Assembly (NCBI RefSeq): GCF_022539665.2
Contig: NC_081335.1
Location: 248,001-312,000, forward strand
Length of the DNA: 64,000 nt
DNA from: Daphnia carinata
Taxonomy: Eukaryota > Arthropoda > Branchiopoda > Diplostraca > Daphniidae
Reading direction: 5' to 3'
Of this stretch, positions 51,331-63,196 are shown piece by piece (position 1 is the stretch's first letter; every line of letters starts with the position of its first letter). A model generated the notes under the pieces. It saw only the letters and a list, made by a program, of their open reading frames with translations, was not told the DNA's origin and searched no databases. A program made the position numbers and the translations under genes.

Positions 51331-51640
51331 ATGTTTACATTCTTGCCAGTGGTGCTGATACTTTTTTTATCACAACCGCTTGTTTCAGCTGTTCCAAGTA
51401 TTGAAGCATTACTTATGGAAGTACTTAGAGAGGGCTACCCATTACAAAAGAAGAGCTCATCACGGTATGTTATGAAATAAATAGATTTTTAAAGAAAGAA
51501 AACTTTTAACCTCTCCTGTTTCTCATAGATGCTGTGATGGTATGTTTGCAAAACTGGAAAAAATTCTGTGCTATGGTGGCCTTAAGCATGTGCTCAACAT
51601 TTTGTATAATCTGAACAGTTCAACATCAAACATGGATTAG
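51331..51640 (+). CDS. Candidate small secreted protein (81 aa), unknown
   Basis: Exon 1 (51331-51464) starts MFTFLPVVLILFLSQPLVSA, a textbook signal peptide, and continues VPSIEALLMEVLREGYPLQK. A 64-bp intron (GTATGT to CATAG) joins it in frame to exon 2 (51529-51640), RCCDGMFAKLEKILCYGG and KHVLNILYNLNSSTSNMD, stop TAG. There are three cysteines after the signal peptide and one NLNSS glycosylation-type sequence. The gene lies in repeat-rich land without close neighbours. I do not recognise a family. The Cys spacing does not fit insulin or CHH peptides. It could be a lineage-specific secreted factor or chance. Confidence 0.4.
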
Positions 51641-51874
51641 GTACTTTTCGGTTTTTTGTCTACCGAAAAAATATTTTTAATGCTTTTATTTTGCATTCAC
51701 AGAATTTTAGCGGGGGATCAAGTCAAGTCTGGAAGTGTTACAGGATGGAAGAGTGAGCCTACAGTTGAAAAAACACTGAGAGTACATTACCATTAAGGTA
51801 TGAGGTAAAGTAATAGAGTATGCACATTGTCTAATGAGAAGTACCATCTTGTGTAAATGAATCTTGTGTAACAG

Positions 51875-52048
51875 CAATCCTTTATAGTTCTGTCACAGCT
51901 AGAAGCCTCAAATAATTGTGCTTCTCTTGCTAAAGAACAGCTTTTCCTTTACGTTCAGAGTGTTGGTGAAGCTGGGTACTTAAATGGCCCTAAAGATGTT
52001 TTACTTCGCTGGCATTGCAGCGATGAACATCATACATGGACTCTTTAG
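51875..52048 (+). other. Exon-like open stretch, unknown
   Basis: After an ACAG acceptor the frame is open for 57 codons: QSFIVLSQLEASNNCASLAK, EQLFLYVQSVGEAGYLNG and RWHCSDEHHTWTL, then TAG. Composition is protein-like, but no start, partner exon or domain is clear. It may be the remnant of a decayed gene, possibly together with the open stretch at 51705-51798. Confidence 0.25.
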
Positions 52049-52250
52049 GTATGAAAGGAATTTTATTGAAAAAATTTTGAATTTATGACGAAGCATTTCT
52101 CATCCATTTTGCCAACCATGTCTAATCTACAAAAAAAATTTATCCAATAGAAAAGGATTTTCAGGATTTTCAGCATACTGGGCAATCTGTTTTATTTCCA
52201 AAAAAAGAAAATATCGAACAACGGTGGGTAGCAGTAAAACAGAAAGTAAG

Positions 52251-52266
52251 GCCGATATTTTTTTTT

Positions 52267-52297
<31 letters not shown>

Positions 52298-52313
52298 AAA
52301 ACGGATTGCCATA
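52251..52313 (+). repeat. T19G20 homopolymer junction repeat
   Basis: The flank GGCCGATA is followed by a run of 19 T (52258-52276), a run of 20 G (52277-52296) and the flank TAAAACGGATTGCCATAC. The same flanks recur at 55821-55872 with T17G13 and, reversed, at 50665-50705 with T6G5. Confidence 0.8.
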
Positions 52314-53381
52314 CATTGCATCAGACTTACCCATTCGCCAACCCAAGTGTGCATATGTCTTTCTTTGAACTATCAACAATGCAACGTTCTACGGGTGCTA
52401 TTTTATCATTCAAGAGCCTTATACAATGATTTTCATCTGCAATTTGTATGGCCTTTCCCAAGCTTCTGCCAGAAGTTGAATCTATGAGTCATGTAATGTA
52501 AGTCACATGAGCAACAATTGAGATGCTTAATGGTGTTGTTTTTCTTTTCTCAGTATAGGTTAATAGTAACATTGGATCTGAAAAGATTCTTGGTTGGGGC
52601 AAGACACTGAATATATTGTAATGATTGGATGGATGACATGACATTTCTATACTTCATTCGGATTCCCGAGACGGTATTTTATATTTAAAAAATTGAAGTG
52701 CATATCTGGGCTCCCTTCCTTTCCGTAGCCCCGTTTCCCCTTGACTCGTAATAAGCCCGTAGGGGGTCATGCCCCTACTGTACGGTATATATAAAAATAA
52801 CATATACCGAGGTTTGGAGGGCTCTGGCCGGAAAGGGGACGTGGGGGGTCCGCTTAGTCCGATGATGTGTTCACGGAGGGCTCTGTGGCTACCCACAAAT
52901 CCGAACTAAAGGTTAATCGCTCCAGTAAAAATGTTCCAAATCTTCGGCTCTTCTTCCGGCTTCTCTTAGCCAATCACCGGGTAATCTCCCCGGTGGGTCA
53001 ACAAGGCAGTGTCTCCCCCTGCCTGGGTTGACGGCAACTTTTGAAAGGGCGATTGTGCCTTTTTAAAGTTGCAAAAATAATTCCAATGTGCAGAGAATTG
53101 TCAATAAAATTTTTTTTATAAAATATTTTTTCCAAAATTTTTCTCTTTCATTGTCTTGTCATTCAGTACATTTATCAATTTTTTTTATTTAGCTTGCTTA
53201 ATTCATATTATTGTTCTTGCCACCATGAGGTATGCATTATTTCCATAGGTTTGTCATTTATCTGTAAGTATTCAATTATTATTTATTACACACTTTGAAT
53301 TCTTCAACTTAGATTCAAGGAACAACGTGTAATACCTGGATATTTTCTGAAGTAATTTTGTATTTGTATTTTATTTTGCTC

Positions 53382-53448
53382 GTAGTGGAACCGATCCCCA
53401 GACATTCAGCGTGCAACACCGATGCTCTAACATTGAGCCACGAGATAT
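53382..53448 (-). repeat. tRNA-like segment in the foldback centre (Ala-like)
   Basis: On the minus strand: CGTGGCTCAATGTTAGAGC forms a D-arm-like A box, then a stem-loop with loop GTTGCAC (TGC at the anticodon position) and a weakened GGATCGGTTCC in the T-arm region. The acceptor stem does not close. Likely a decayed tRNA-derived sequence. Confidence 0.5.
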
Positions 53449-53544
53449 ATCTAAATTTTTTATTATCGCATATCATATGTAATCGCCTAGGATGTTTATG
53501 CAGTCTTTCACAAATATATGTTTATCGGTCTATTGATTTCATAA

Positions 53545-53612
53545 GGTCCATAGCTCTGTGGTAGAGCCTTTAGCTGCGATATCTGTTACCCAGGGTTCAA
53601 ACCTCTGTAGAT
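53545..53612 (+). repeat. tRNA-like segment in the foldback centre
   Basis: The A-box arm TAGCTCTGTGGTAGAGC and the T arm CAGGG-TTCAAAC-CTCTG are both well formed, but the anticodon arm and acceptor stem are not. It is probably a tRNA-derived repeat, not a working tRNA. Confidence 0.5.
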
Positions 53613-53730
53613 GTAAAAAAATGAAGCAGAATAAATGTAGAAGACAATATTGCAGTATTCCATTTCAGTTTTATTCTAAGTGTAAATGCAAGTCCGCAAG
53701 TGACTAGAAAAAAGCCAACTTGAGATCATA

Positions 53731-53796
53731 TGATTCATGGCTCATTGGTAGAGCATCGGCGCGGTATGCCGAACATCCATGGTTCGATCCCTGGAC
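53731..53796 (+). repeat. tRNA-like segment in the foldback centre
   Basis: CATGGCTCATTGGTAGAGC gives a good D arm; TCGGC-GCGGTAT-GCCGA makes a perfect five-pair stem, but the loop lacks the U33 that real tRNAs need. GGTTCGATCC is a perfect B box. The T stem and acceptor stem mispair. It is the inverted relative of 53382-53448. Confidence 0.55.
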
Positions 53797-54433
53797 AATA
53801 ATTAAATGCTTACAGATAAACGATAAACCAATGGAAACAATGCTTACCATCAAAGGTGGCATAAACAATAAGATGAATTGAGCAAGCTAAATAAAAAAAA
53901 AATTGATAAATGTAATGAATGAACACAGCGAACACAGACAATGAAAGAGAAAGATTTTGGAAAAAATATTTTATAAAAAAAATTTTATTGACAATTCTCT
54001 GTACACTAGAATTATTTTTGCAACTTTAAAAAGGCACAATCGCCCTTTCAAAAGTTGCCGTCAACCCAGGCAGGGGGAGACACTGCCTTGTTGACCCACC
54101 GGGGAGATTACCCGGTGATTGGCTAAGAGAAGCCGGAAGAAGAGCCGAAGATTTGGAACATTTTTACTGGAGCGATTAACCTTTAGTTCGGATTTGTGGG
54201 TAGCCACAGAGCCCTCCGTGAACACATCATCGGACTAAGCGGACGCCCACGTCCCCTTTCCGGCCAGAGCCCTCCAAACCTCGGTATATGTTATTTTTAT
54301 ATATACCGTACAGTAGGGGCATGACCCCCTACGGGCTTATTACGAGTCAAGGGGAAACGGGGCTACGGAAAGGAAGGGAGCCCAGATATGCACTTCAATT
54401 TTTAAATAATTAATACCATAATACGCGGGAATA

Positions 54434-55367
54434 CACAGGCGGCTGATGGAGGGAAATTCAATTCCGTACTTCAAATTATTATAACTTTTCGTCATCACAT
54501 CCCAACCAGAAACCTTCGCAGGTTCACTGTTGCTATTAATCTAAATTAAGAAAATAAAACATAGATAAGCATAAAACATTCTTATTGATATAGCTTACAT
54601 GGTACATAAATCCATCATCTGCCGTATTCCTGTAGATTCCTGGCAGGAGCTTCTAAAAGGCTATGCAGTTGCAAATGATCACCATGGCCAAAACTTGAAT
54701 ACGAAAGTTTGGAAGAATTCTTCGTCTTGGCCACAGAGATCTTCCATGGGCTTTGCGATTGGACGTTCCATGCACCATAAAAAACAGAAAGGTTACAAAG
54801 TTGGTTATTTGGATCACTAAACGTTAAGGTAAATAATGTACCTGGTCTCGGCAGTCTTAACAGCAATTTCCATTATAACCTCATATCACCTCATTTTATG
54901 GGAAAAGAATTTGGCAGGCATCAGTTCAGAATAAAAATTGTTGCATTCAAATCTTTTGACAGGTGGGATTTAGGAATGTCGCCTACGATTTTCAGAATCA
55001 TTAAATCCTTATTAGCCATTGAAAGATTGCTGGTTGACGCTGGCATTCATTTGGGACATGACTAATGAACTGCTTCATGGATACATCTCTTTTTTTAGTC
55101 CTCTCCAGGATGACATGAATTCCAGCATATTCTACACAAATATCAGCACTTAGCGATATATCAATTAAAACAATTAAAATAGTACCACCTTTTAATATTT
55201 TTGACTCCATGATTCGTTTTTGTTGCAATTGGGAAGGCAAGGCAACTGATCTATGGTGATTTATTCATCACACTGGCTGTAACCATTGTCCCAATGTATC
55301 AGCTTTTCTGTCAACAGTAGTTTGCTAATACGACATTGACGATTAAAATTAGAAAACTAAACAAACT
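54434..55367. other. Gene-poor stretch after the foldback element
   Basis: Opposite-strand ORFs at 54599-54866 are both open and neither has a known domain. I see no supported gene. The sequence is AT-rich. Confidence 0.4.
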
Positions 55368-55872
55368 CAGCATTACCAGGGGGTAACATCTTGCATGAAA
55401 AGCATTACCAGGGGGTAACATCTTGCATGTTGACGAAGAATCCTAGGTTTATCATGTACATGGCAGAATATCCACATTGCCTGGTTGGCCCAATCGTTTG
55501 GGCCGTATTGTAATCACACAAATAATAAATAAAACATATTGAGTTGAAACCAAATTTAAATGAAGTTTTACCAAACAGCCAGCTAGCACCTCTGAATTCC
55601 AAAACTACGCCTACACATTTGTATCAAGCCTTTCCAGCATGTCTCACCTTTGGCATTTATTTGCTTTCTGCTGGCATTTGTTTCGGTTGCTTTCGCCATC
55701 TACCGGTCGGTAGATGGAATTGAAACAAATTTAAATGAAGTTTTAAACAGAAAAAAAAACTACGCCTACACATTTGGCATGTCGATATTTTTTTTTTTGT
55801 TTCGGGGGGGGGGGGGCCGATATTTTTTTTTTTTTTTTTGGGGGGGGGGGGGTAAAACGGATTGCCATATAC
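55368..55872. repeat. Cluster of local duplications and T/G homopolymer junctions
   Basis: A tandem duplication of about 31 bp (core AGCATTACCAGGGGGTAACA) lies at 55368-55428. About 65 bp containing AAATTTAAATGAAGTTTTA and ACTACGCCTACACATTTG occurs at 55543-55625 and again at 55720-55785. A T11..G13 tract and a T17G13 tract follow at 55788-55852, each next to a GATAT flank. The region looks prone to slippage and duplication. Confidence 0.7.
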
Positions 55873-56108
55873 TGTCGAAAATACTAATATCACTTCAAAA
55901 AAACCCTAATTTTCGTGTTCCTCGTTTGCTGAAATCATGAGCGTCGACCACGCCATCTATTGTGTGAAAGCCATGAAAAACAGGCCGGTGCCATCTATAC
56001 GAAATCTCTATCGGGAAAATTGACAGCGCTAGCTGCTAGGTGGCAACTGTAGCAGACAAGTTTGGAAATTCTTCTGTTTACCCGTTAGTGAATTTGTTAC
56101 CCTACAAA

Positions 56109-57788
56109 ATGGCGGGGTTAGTAGATTACGGCGTCGATAGCGATAGAGAAAGTAATGAGAGCCCTAACAATCAGAGTTCTTCTTCCGTAAGTCATTCCAT
56201 CAATAATATGTTTTGCCTTTCATTACAAAGTCGAACTTTTTTCCGTGTTTATGGAACGCAGGTGAGCCAAAAACGGAGCGAAACGAAGCCTCTGCCTAAC
56301 GACGCTTTGAAGAGGACAAAAGAAACCTCTTACGACAAGGAATCCAGATCTTCAAAATCTGGGCACTCCAACGAGGTTAGTTGAAATGCACATTAATTTT
56401 CGTTTTTTTACCAGTTAGGATTCATTGATTAGTTAAAGAGAAAAATAAAAAGAAATGATCTTTACCGTGTAAATAAATATAAATGGAAATCCCAATATAT
56501 ATTTACTTGGAATGCATTGTGGATCTAATTTCTTTCGCCAAAAGCCACATCTGCCCACATGTCATTTTCTAGGTCCATAAAAGTAGCAGTTCTAGTTCCA
56601 AGCACAGAGACATTGATCGACATCACAAGCATAGAAAACGAAGCAGAAGCAGGAACAGAAGTAGGGACAGAAGCAGTCACAGCAGGAAGCGGTCTAGATC
56701 CAAAGAGCGTAAGGAACACCATCGTGATGAAAGGTAAATAAAATAGCTTCAATATGTATCGAAAATCTTCAGGTGTTCATGTTTATATTTATGTTTACCT
56801 TTCTCACACAGGAAAAAGAGATGTCGGTCTAAGTCTCGATCCAGATCTCGTTCTTCAAGTGTGAACAGAAAAGATAGAAAATCTTCTCGTCGAACGCGTA
56901 GTCAAGAAAGACGGGAAAAGAAAGCTGGTAAGAACATTCTTGGTTATTCAGCACCATAATGTTACACTATTCTTTATCTTCCCAGCTACGATTGCACGCA
57001 TGGGATTGGATGTGACCAATGTGGCTGCAAGTTTAGCCATGCCTTCGGCCGAAACTAAACATCCTTCGCTGACGAACTTGTCACCCATTAAACAAACTTC
57101 TCAATTTACCTCATCCGCTGTCGGATCGTCGTCAGCAGTGTCATCAGCTGTTCAGGCTGCAGCTCAGCAAGTACTGCAAAGCAGAGTAGCTGAGGCGCAA
57201 CAAGTTACTGGGGTGGCGTTGCCTTCCTTCTATAATCCAGCAGCTGTGAATCCCATGAAATACGCTCAGCAAATACAGAAGAGGAAATTGTTGTGGGCAA
57301 ACAAGGTGTGTTTAATTTATTTTTTTTTGTTTCCAGTTTTTTTTGTTGCTTACATTTCCTCCTAAAATTTTACAGGAGAAAAATGAGCCGCCCGCCACAT
57401 CTACTGCCAAACTTTGGGAAGCAACGGCCTTCACGCAAGATCAAGACGGAAAAATGACAGCCAAGTTCAAACGCCTCATGGGCATCAAGCATGATCCATC
57501 TGAAGGAGGTAAAAGAACGCAATGAAAAATGTGAACAAAAAGAATTGGAACTATTTTTCTTTTGTTTTCTGTTTTCCTACTTGTTTGCATTGATGGTAAC
57601 TAGCAGCTGCTGGTCCGTCACGGGCAGTTGATGATCGACAACCCGAATCTGCAGCTGATGTATTGAAGAAGCAGCAAGAGCTTTTCGCATCACTGGATCA
57701 ACAATATCAGGTTGCCAGAGCCACAACACATACTCAGAGGGGTCTTGGTCTCGGTTTTGGTTCGGCGAATTCTTCGTATCCCCGCTGA
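56109..57788 (+). CDS. RSRC2: Arginine/serine-rich coiled-coil protein 2
   Basis: The start MAGLVDYGVDSDRESNESPN is at 56109 and the stop TGA at 57786-57788. Seven exons give about 350 residues. Exons 2-5 carry an RS-rich half (KHRKRSRSRNRSRDRSS, KSRSRSRSSSVNRKDRK). The C-terminal half is the conserved RSRC2 core: PSFYNPAAVNPMKYAQQIQK, RKLLWANK, KLWEATAFTQDQDGKMTAKF, RLMGIKHDPSEG, and a tail with LFASLDQQYQVARATTHTQR and GLGLGFG. It is a nuclear protein associated with spliceosomes; its exact role is poorly defined. An alternative splice of the 56160-56265 segment is possible, since an ORF runs through the first intron. Confidence 0.93.
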
Positions 57789-60586
57789 TGGCACTTCACT
57801 TTAAGTCTGGAAATCACACTAGACCATTTATCTTCATGTAACAGTTGGAAAATGAGACGGGATGTTGAGTACGTTGTTTTGACCGAATATTCATGACGTG
57901 TATTGTATGTTTAACAATTTCCTCTCATCCAAAGTCAATTGCATCATTCAGAATTTTGAACCGTCTGCATCACTTTCATGCTCTAATTTACCTGCAACCC
58001 AAACCACCCTTTATTCAATAGAAACCCTAGACAATGAGACTTTTAATTAAAATTATTGGTCTACAAATTACACAGGATGATGAAGGAGAAAAAAAAAATG
58101 GGAAGCAATGTTGATACTAATCAGGTCACATGACTGTCATTCAGATTTTCTTCCCATTTGCATCAATTGATTCCCACCACAGAAAATGGCACAGTCACAC
58201 ATTCTTCATTCAGGAAACAGGGGGAAAAGCAATCGACTGGATTTGTACCGATTGGTAGAAACCCAGTCCGTGCCATGAAGAAATCAACAAAAATCAAATG
58301 GAACATTCATTTGCATCCTTAGTATTTAAAAGATGAAGAGATTAAAAAAGGAGAAGGGGAGGACAAAGAGACAACCGTCATTGAGCATCTATGAAATAGT
58401 GACCTGGACACATTCTAAAACTATGAATAGATTATTAATAGTCTTTAAACTCATATATCAGTAGCATTGTCAAAAAGTTAATACTAGAAAAGATTAAAAT
58501 AGATATTAAAAGAGGACGGAATATAGAAATATTTTTACTTGTTTACGTTAGGCCAGAAATGAGGCCATCATCCTTTGTCGTGTTAGGCTTTCTTTTTCAT
58601 GTTACATTTTCGGTTTTTGATCCGTTGTCAGCAATGAAGACCGAAGAAAAGATAGGCGGATCGACTGGTCAATGTCGTTCTCGTCGTTTTCGTTCCTGTA
58701 ATAAACCAGAAATGAAAAATCAGAAAACGAAGAAACACACACACACACACAAAAAAACAAGATCAAAATTGAGACATTGTTTCTTTTGTAGGTCATAACA
58801 GTCACACTAGATGTCAAATTACGTATGGCGATGAATTGAGCAAAAAGTCCCAACGAGAACTAACGGGAGAACCAGAAAAACAACAAGGATCACGCGCGCT
58901 CTCATTTTGCTCTTTTTTTAAAAAATCCTCAGATATTAGAAATGGCTCAATCCTATTGCTATCCCCGTTTGCCTTGTCTTTCTTACAGAAAATCGGGTTT
59001 TAATGACCCGCTTCGGCAAACCTCCTACCAAACTCCCGGTTTCTACGAGAAAGTCAGAAAAACCGGTTTGGGATGACCACATCACTACCGCCATTCCTTT
59101 ACATCGACAGACTAACTAGAGAGGCATCTTAGAAGAAGCTCTTCTTTCACTGCGATCCATCGTGAATTTCTTTCGCTGCTTTCAGTTCCGTCATTCCAGA
59201 CGATAACACTGAAAGTAAGACATCAACGTCTAAGTTGATTGCGAAAGAAAAAAAATGTACATCCGCGGCAGACTTTTCCTAGTTCTTTGTCTTCAACTAC
59301 TTGAAATATCCTAGCAGCTGATTGAAAAAAAAAAACGGATTCAAGAGTCGTCTCGTTCCGATGAGCTAGATGCAATAATGACTCTCATAATGATCCAGCA
59401 AGTATCACGAGATTGGCTGACAAGATGGGAAGAACGAACCTCCATCATCTACTTCGCACAGGTGTGATATTTGGAACGTGTGATACGGTGTTTTACTTGA
59501 CACAAGATGGATATGCGCTAATGATTTGAGATGAAAAAAAAGTAAAAGAAAAAAAAAAGTTGAAATTATTAAACTGGAACGAGAACACGCAGCGGCAAGG
59601 CAGCTCACGTCCCATGTACGGGATACAGATACACATCAATGGCAAAGGCTATTGTCCAACTAATATATACATTCCGGGCGGCCATTGTACTTTATCTAGC
59701 TCCCGGTTCATTCCATCCGTATTCCTTTTCTTTTTTTTTTCTGGGCTACAACTGAAGAAAATGAGAATAACATAAATGTTGCACGGCATTTTTGGTTTTT
59801 CTAAGGACACACACGACACAGAAAGAAATCACAACCGGTTTTCTTTCGTGTCGTCTATGCACATGCCAGGGCTACATGAATGTGTCAAAATATGTTCGTA
59901 CGTGAATTGACCTCGTCTCCTATAAGACATTCTCGAAAGAAAAAGGCAACTTGCCAAACAAGGTGCCATCGGGGGGAAAATAGGACGACCGACTAAAGAA
60001 AACAAAATAGCCTACTTCGGATACATGTTTTTTGTGTGTGTGTGCGTTTTCTTGTTAGACCTGACCGAAGCGATCGAATCAATGGAAAAAGAAAGAAAGA
60101 GAAGAACAAACAGCAACCTAAAAAAGATAACGGATATTTTCTTTTTGTTGGCCAGCGGAAGCTATTACATTTCTTACGACGACGACGACTACTACCCTCC
60201 GAACCCATCTCCTCGTTTTATCCGTTTCACCTTGTAAAAAATGAAAAAGAAAACAAAATAATAATACTAATCATATAGGAATAGCTCCGTTCCCTCCGCT
60301 TCGTAAGCGCGGTTGTCCGCACTGGCATCTGTTCCTTATAGTCAATTCCGTTATTACCACGCAACCAGTACAACAACTTGTAAGAAAAAAAAAAAAAAAC
60401 CGTCAAACAAAACCAACATGGCAAACATATTGAAAATAGCAGTTACGAAACAAAAATAAAAAAAAAATGCCAGGGGTAATGAAATTAAGCAGACATGCTC
60501 TTAGCGGATAGTAGTAATATTAGTAGGTCTATTTAAATGACATAATATGTACGTACCCACGCGAAAATGGAAGAGAAAACGATGTT
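57789..60586. other. Gene-free stretch between RSRC2 and the PTB gene
   Basis: About 2.8 kb. ORFs here are short and low in complexity (an AC repeat near 58738-58750, GT repeat near 60033-60044). The left part is RSRC2 3' UTR; the right part is probably the long 3' UTR of the PTB gene on the minus strand. No RNA gene is recognisable. Confidence 0.5.
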
Positions 60587-63178
60587 TCAACGTGGCTGCT
60601 GCCGATGGTGATGTGGGTACATGGCTAGGGGCACTTCGGAACGCTCCAGGTCATCGCCCGACAGATCCAGATCGTGAACCATCTGAATCAGCTCGCGTTC
60701 CTTCTTGTCGTGAGCACGCAGGTCCTCGGGTCCAGATGGATACGTAGCCGCACCGCCACCCGAACTTCCTCCTCCAACTCCCAGGCCAGCCAAGGAGCTA
60801 TAAGAGCGTGATCGATGCTCCTGCCGGATTGAATATGAAAAGGCTCTCTCGTTCAAATGGCCTTTGCGGTAAATGCCTCCACCGCCCGACTGGCTATTCA
60901 AAGACACTTCCTCGCCATGTAAACTCATTCCGTCCATCGCGCTCATTTGGGCCGGATCCATTTGCAGCGGATGAAGTGGCTGCATTTGCTGTTGTTGTTG
61001 CATCATCATCTTCTTCTTCATCTTGTCCTTTTTCTTGAGTTTCGTCAACGTCGTCTGGTTGGTAGAGCCTTTGTTGGGCTGCTGGACCAGCGTCGTGTAG
61101 TGTTGCTGCATCAGATAGGCCTCGTGCGGGAAATGGGCCGGAGCGTACGAGGCGATGGGGCTGAGCGGACGGACTTGACTCGGCATGTAGATGGGCTCTT
61201 CGGCCGACGTCGTCATCATCGAGCCCCGTCGCATCGACAGCGGTGGGGCCATCATCGGCACAGGCAAACCCAACGCCATGGGTGGCGGAGCCATAACAGG
61301 CGGCCCGGGATTTTGGCCAAGATGGTGGGGTGGAAGAAACATCATGCTTCCGGGCGGATGTTGAAGATTTTTCGTTTTCATTTTCTTGCCAACGCCACGG
61401 GCGCTAAAAGTGCCGAATTTTAAGCCTTTTGACTTTTTCCCGTTGGTGGAAATGTGCGCGGGCAATGGGATAGGCATGGGAACGAGATAAGCCCCGTGTG
61501 GCGGTGGTGGCGGCGGTTGGCGTTGGCCAGGAAAAAACGGGTAACTCATGGGATAGCCCGGAGGTGGTGGCATACCAGGGTGACCTCCCCCTCCTCCCCC
61601 ACGATGAATGGGGAAATTGAAAACGCTGTGTGAACTTCGGCGGCCGCCATTGATGGGCCCAGTCGCTACGGAAGACATGTCATCAACATCGCTTCCACCT
61701 AAACGACCTCCAATCCGTTTCTTTCGCATTTTCTTCGCCAACAACTTGCTGTCCGGCTCGTCCAAGCCCGTCGGCTGCACTAGGGGAGGCGGTGGTGGCG
61801 GAGCAGCAAAGGGAGCTAAAATCTGTCTGGGACGGGACGACCTCGTCTGCAACGTGTTGGGCATCATGGAAGAGGCGGAAGAGCGGACGCTCCTCATCGT
61901 GTTCGTGTCTTGGTTGCCACCGCCGTACATGTCTGCAACGGGCGCAACTGGGCCGGAAGCGGCCAAACGGCGAGGCACTCCAGCCGAGTTGCTGGCCGAA
62001 GGCAACCAGATCTTGTGGTTCTGGTCTCCGTTGAGGATGGAGGAGGCGTTATCCTCGTCGGCCGATCCGTGGTCGAGGATCAACATCGAGACGGACGCGC
62101 TGCCCATTCCGTGGCTGCTCGTGCTGCCCTCTCTGGCCGTCTCCTCCGGCGCCACTTTAGGCGACTGGCCGTTAGATAACTGTTGTTGTTGCTGTTGTTG
62201 TTGGTAGAGTTTCCATGTCTCGACCTTTTCAATAGAGTTAAGGGTCGTGTCAGATTCTGCGCTGACGACGACCGCCGAGCCATTGCTGGGCCGTCCAGTT
62301 CCTGGTCTCGTGCTTTTGGATGAATTTTTGCCTTGTTGTTGTCCCTGTTGCTCCTCCTCTTCGAGGTGGTGGGCATAAGTCGAGTCGGCGTAGGCGTGAA
62401 AACAGCACCGGACCAGAGCGTTGGCGGCCGTTTCGCGTTTGCAGATGAAGACGTGACACTCGAGGACTTTGATGCCGGTCGTGCGGCGCATGATGCAGGC
62501 GAAAAGCGGCGGGTGGTGGATGTTGGGGTGTCGGGCGAACGGCGAGTCGAGCGGAAGGAAGCGGGCCATTCTTCCGACGCCCAATTCCGATCCCGCTGCG
62601 CTGCCACCGCCACCAGTCCCCCCACCGGCTGCTGACGGAGAGGTGGACGGGACCAGAACGTAGCGCACGGCGGCGCAATAGTGCAGAGAATCGATGGGGA
62701 AGAATCGAGTCACGCGCTGGTGGTTCTCGTCCACATTCTCCAGCAGCAAACCGTTGCTCCACACAGACAGCCACGAGTCGATTCCTTTGGCGCCCATCGC
62801 ACCTCCCTCGGGATAAAGTTCCCTTAAGGGTTCCTGCAATTTTGGGCAGATGAACACCACAAGTTATTATTGTTTTGATTGTTATTTCACCAGAATCATT
62901 ATGTCTATCAAAACACCTGCAGAAAAGAGAAAGAGGAATAACATATATATGATATTTACCTGGATGCCTTGAAGGCCATCTTTGGTGACTTGGGGAACGG
63001 CTGAGCCCAGGTAGAGCACTCTGCAGCGGCAGATGGGAGTCGGGCCATCTTCTTGCTGGCCCTGACTCCTTCTGCGCTGCATTGTGGGTGGCCTGTTCTG
63101 TCCCGAAGAAGACTGTCCTCCAAGAGTGTTGTAGTAACGTTGCTGCTGCTGCTGCTGGTGGTACTGCAGAGTGGCCAT
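60587..63178 (-). CDS. PTB/PID-domain protein with long low-complexity tail
   Basis: Exon 1 starts MATLQYHQQQQQQRYYNT at 63178 (an in-frame ATG at 63196 is an alternative) and ends at a GTAAAT donor at 62959. A 125-bp intron leads to exon 2 (62834-60587). The PTB fold is split by the intron: CRCRVLYLGSAVPQVTKDGL then EPLRELYPEGG, WLSVWSNGLLLENVDE, FFPIDSLHYCAAVRYVLVP, HPPLFACIMRR and VLECHVFICKRETAANALVR, in the usual strand order. The remaining 500 residues are rich in Pro, Gly, Gln, Ser and Met (QQQQQQQQL, PPPPPPLVQP, MMMQQQQQMQP) and end with a small helix ELIQMVHDLDLSGDDLERSE. It is probably a cytosolic adaptor binding phospho- or NPxY-type tails. I cannot tie it to a named family; FAM43 and other PID adaptors are possible relatives. 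Confidence 0.85.
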
Positions 63179-63196
63179 TTCTTGTCTGTGTGTCAC

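Larger units (their letters stand above)
52661..54433. mobile_element. Foldback element with arms of about 620 bp and tRNA-like sequences
   Basis: The left arm (about 52661-53278) and right arm (about 53795-54433) are inverted copies with high identity over most of their length; landmarks are CTCGGTATATGTTATT and GGGTCATGCCCCTAC. No ORF encodes a recognisable transposase, so it is nonautonomous. Inside each arm lie successive hairpins: GCAACTTT/AAAGTTGC, GTCAAC..GGCAG/CTGCC..GTTGAC and CACCGGG/CCCGGTG. The central 520 bp carries three tRNA-like segments, two of which are themselves inverted copies. Clear target-site duplications were not found. The family is unknown to me. Confidence 0.75.

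Noticed and set aside
51529-51640. Insulin/relaxin A-chain-like CC...C pattern in the secreted ORF
   Set aside because: The spacing is one residue off and the middle Cys is absent; no B-chain or processing sites fit.
53545-53796. Working tRNA genes in the foldback centre
   Set aside because: D and T arms look good, but acceptor stems do not pair and one anticodon loop lacks U33; they are tRNA-derived repeats at best.
54599-54866. Opposite-strand ORFs after the foldback element
   Set aside because: Both strands are open, neither shows a domain, and the only possible intron would be about 25 bp.
61608-62207. Long plus-strand ORFs opposite the PTB gene
   Set aside because: They mirror the GC-rich, repeat-coding exon of the minus-strand gene; the PTB frame has the domain and splice sites.
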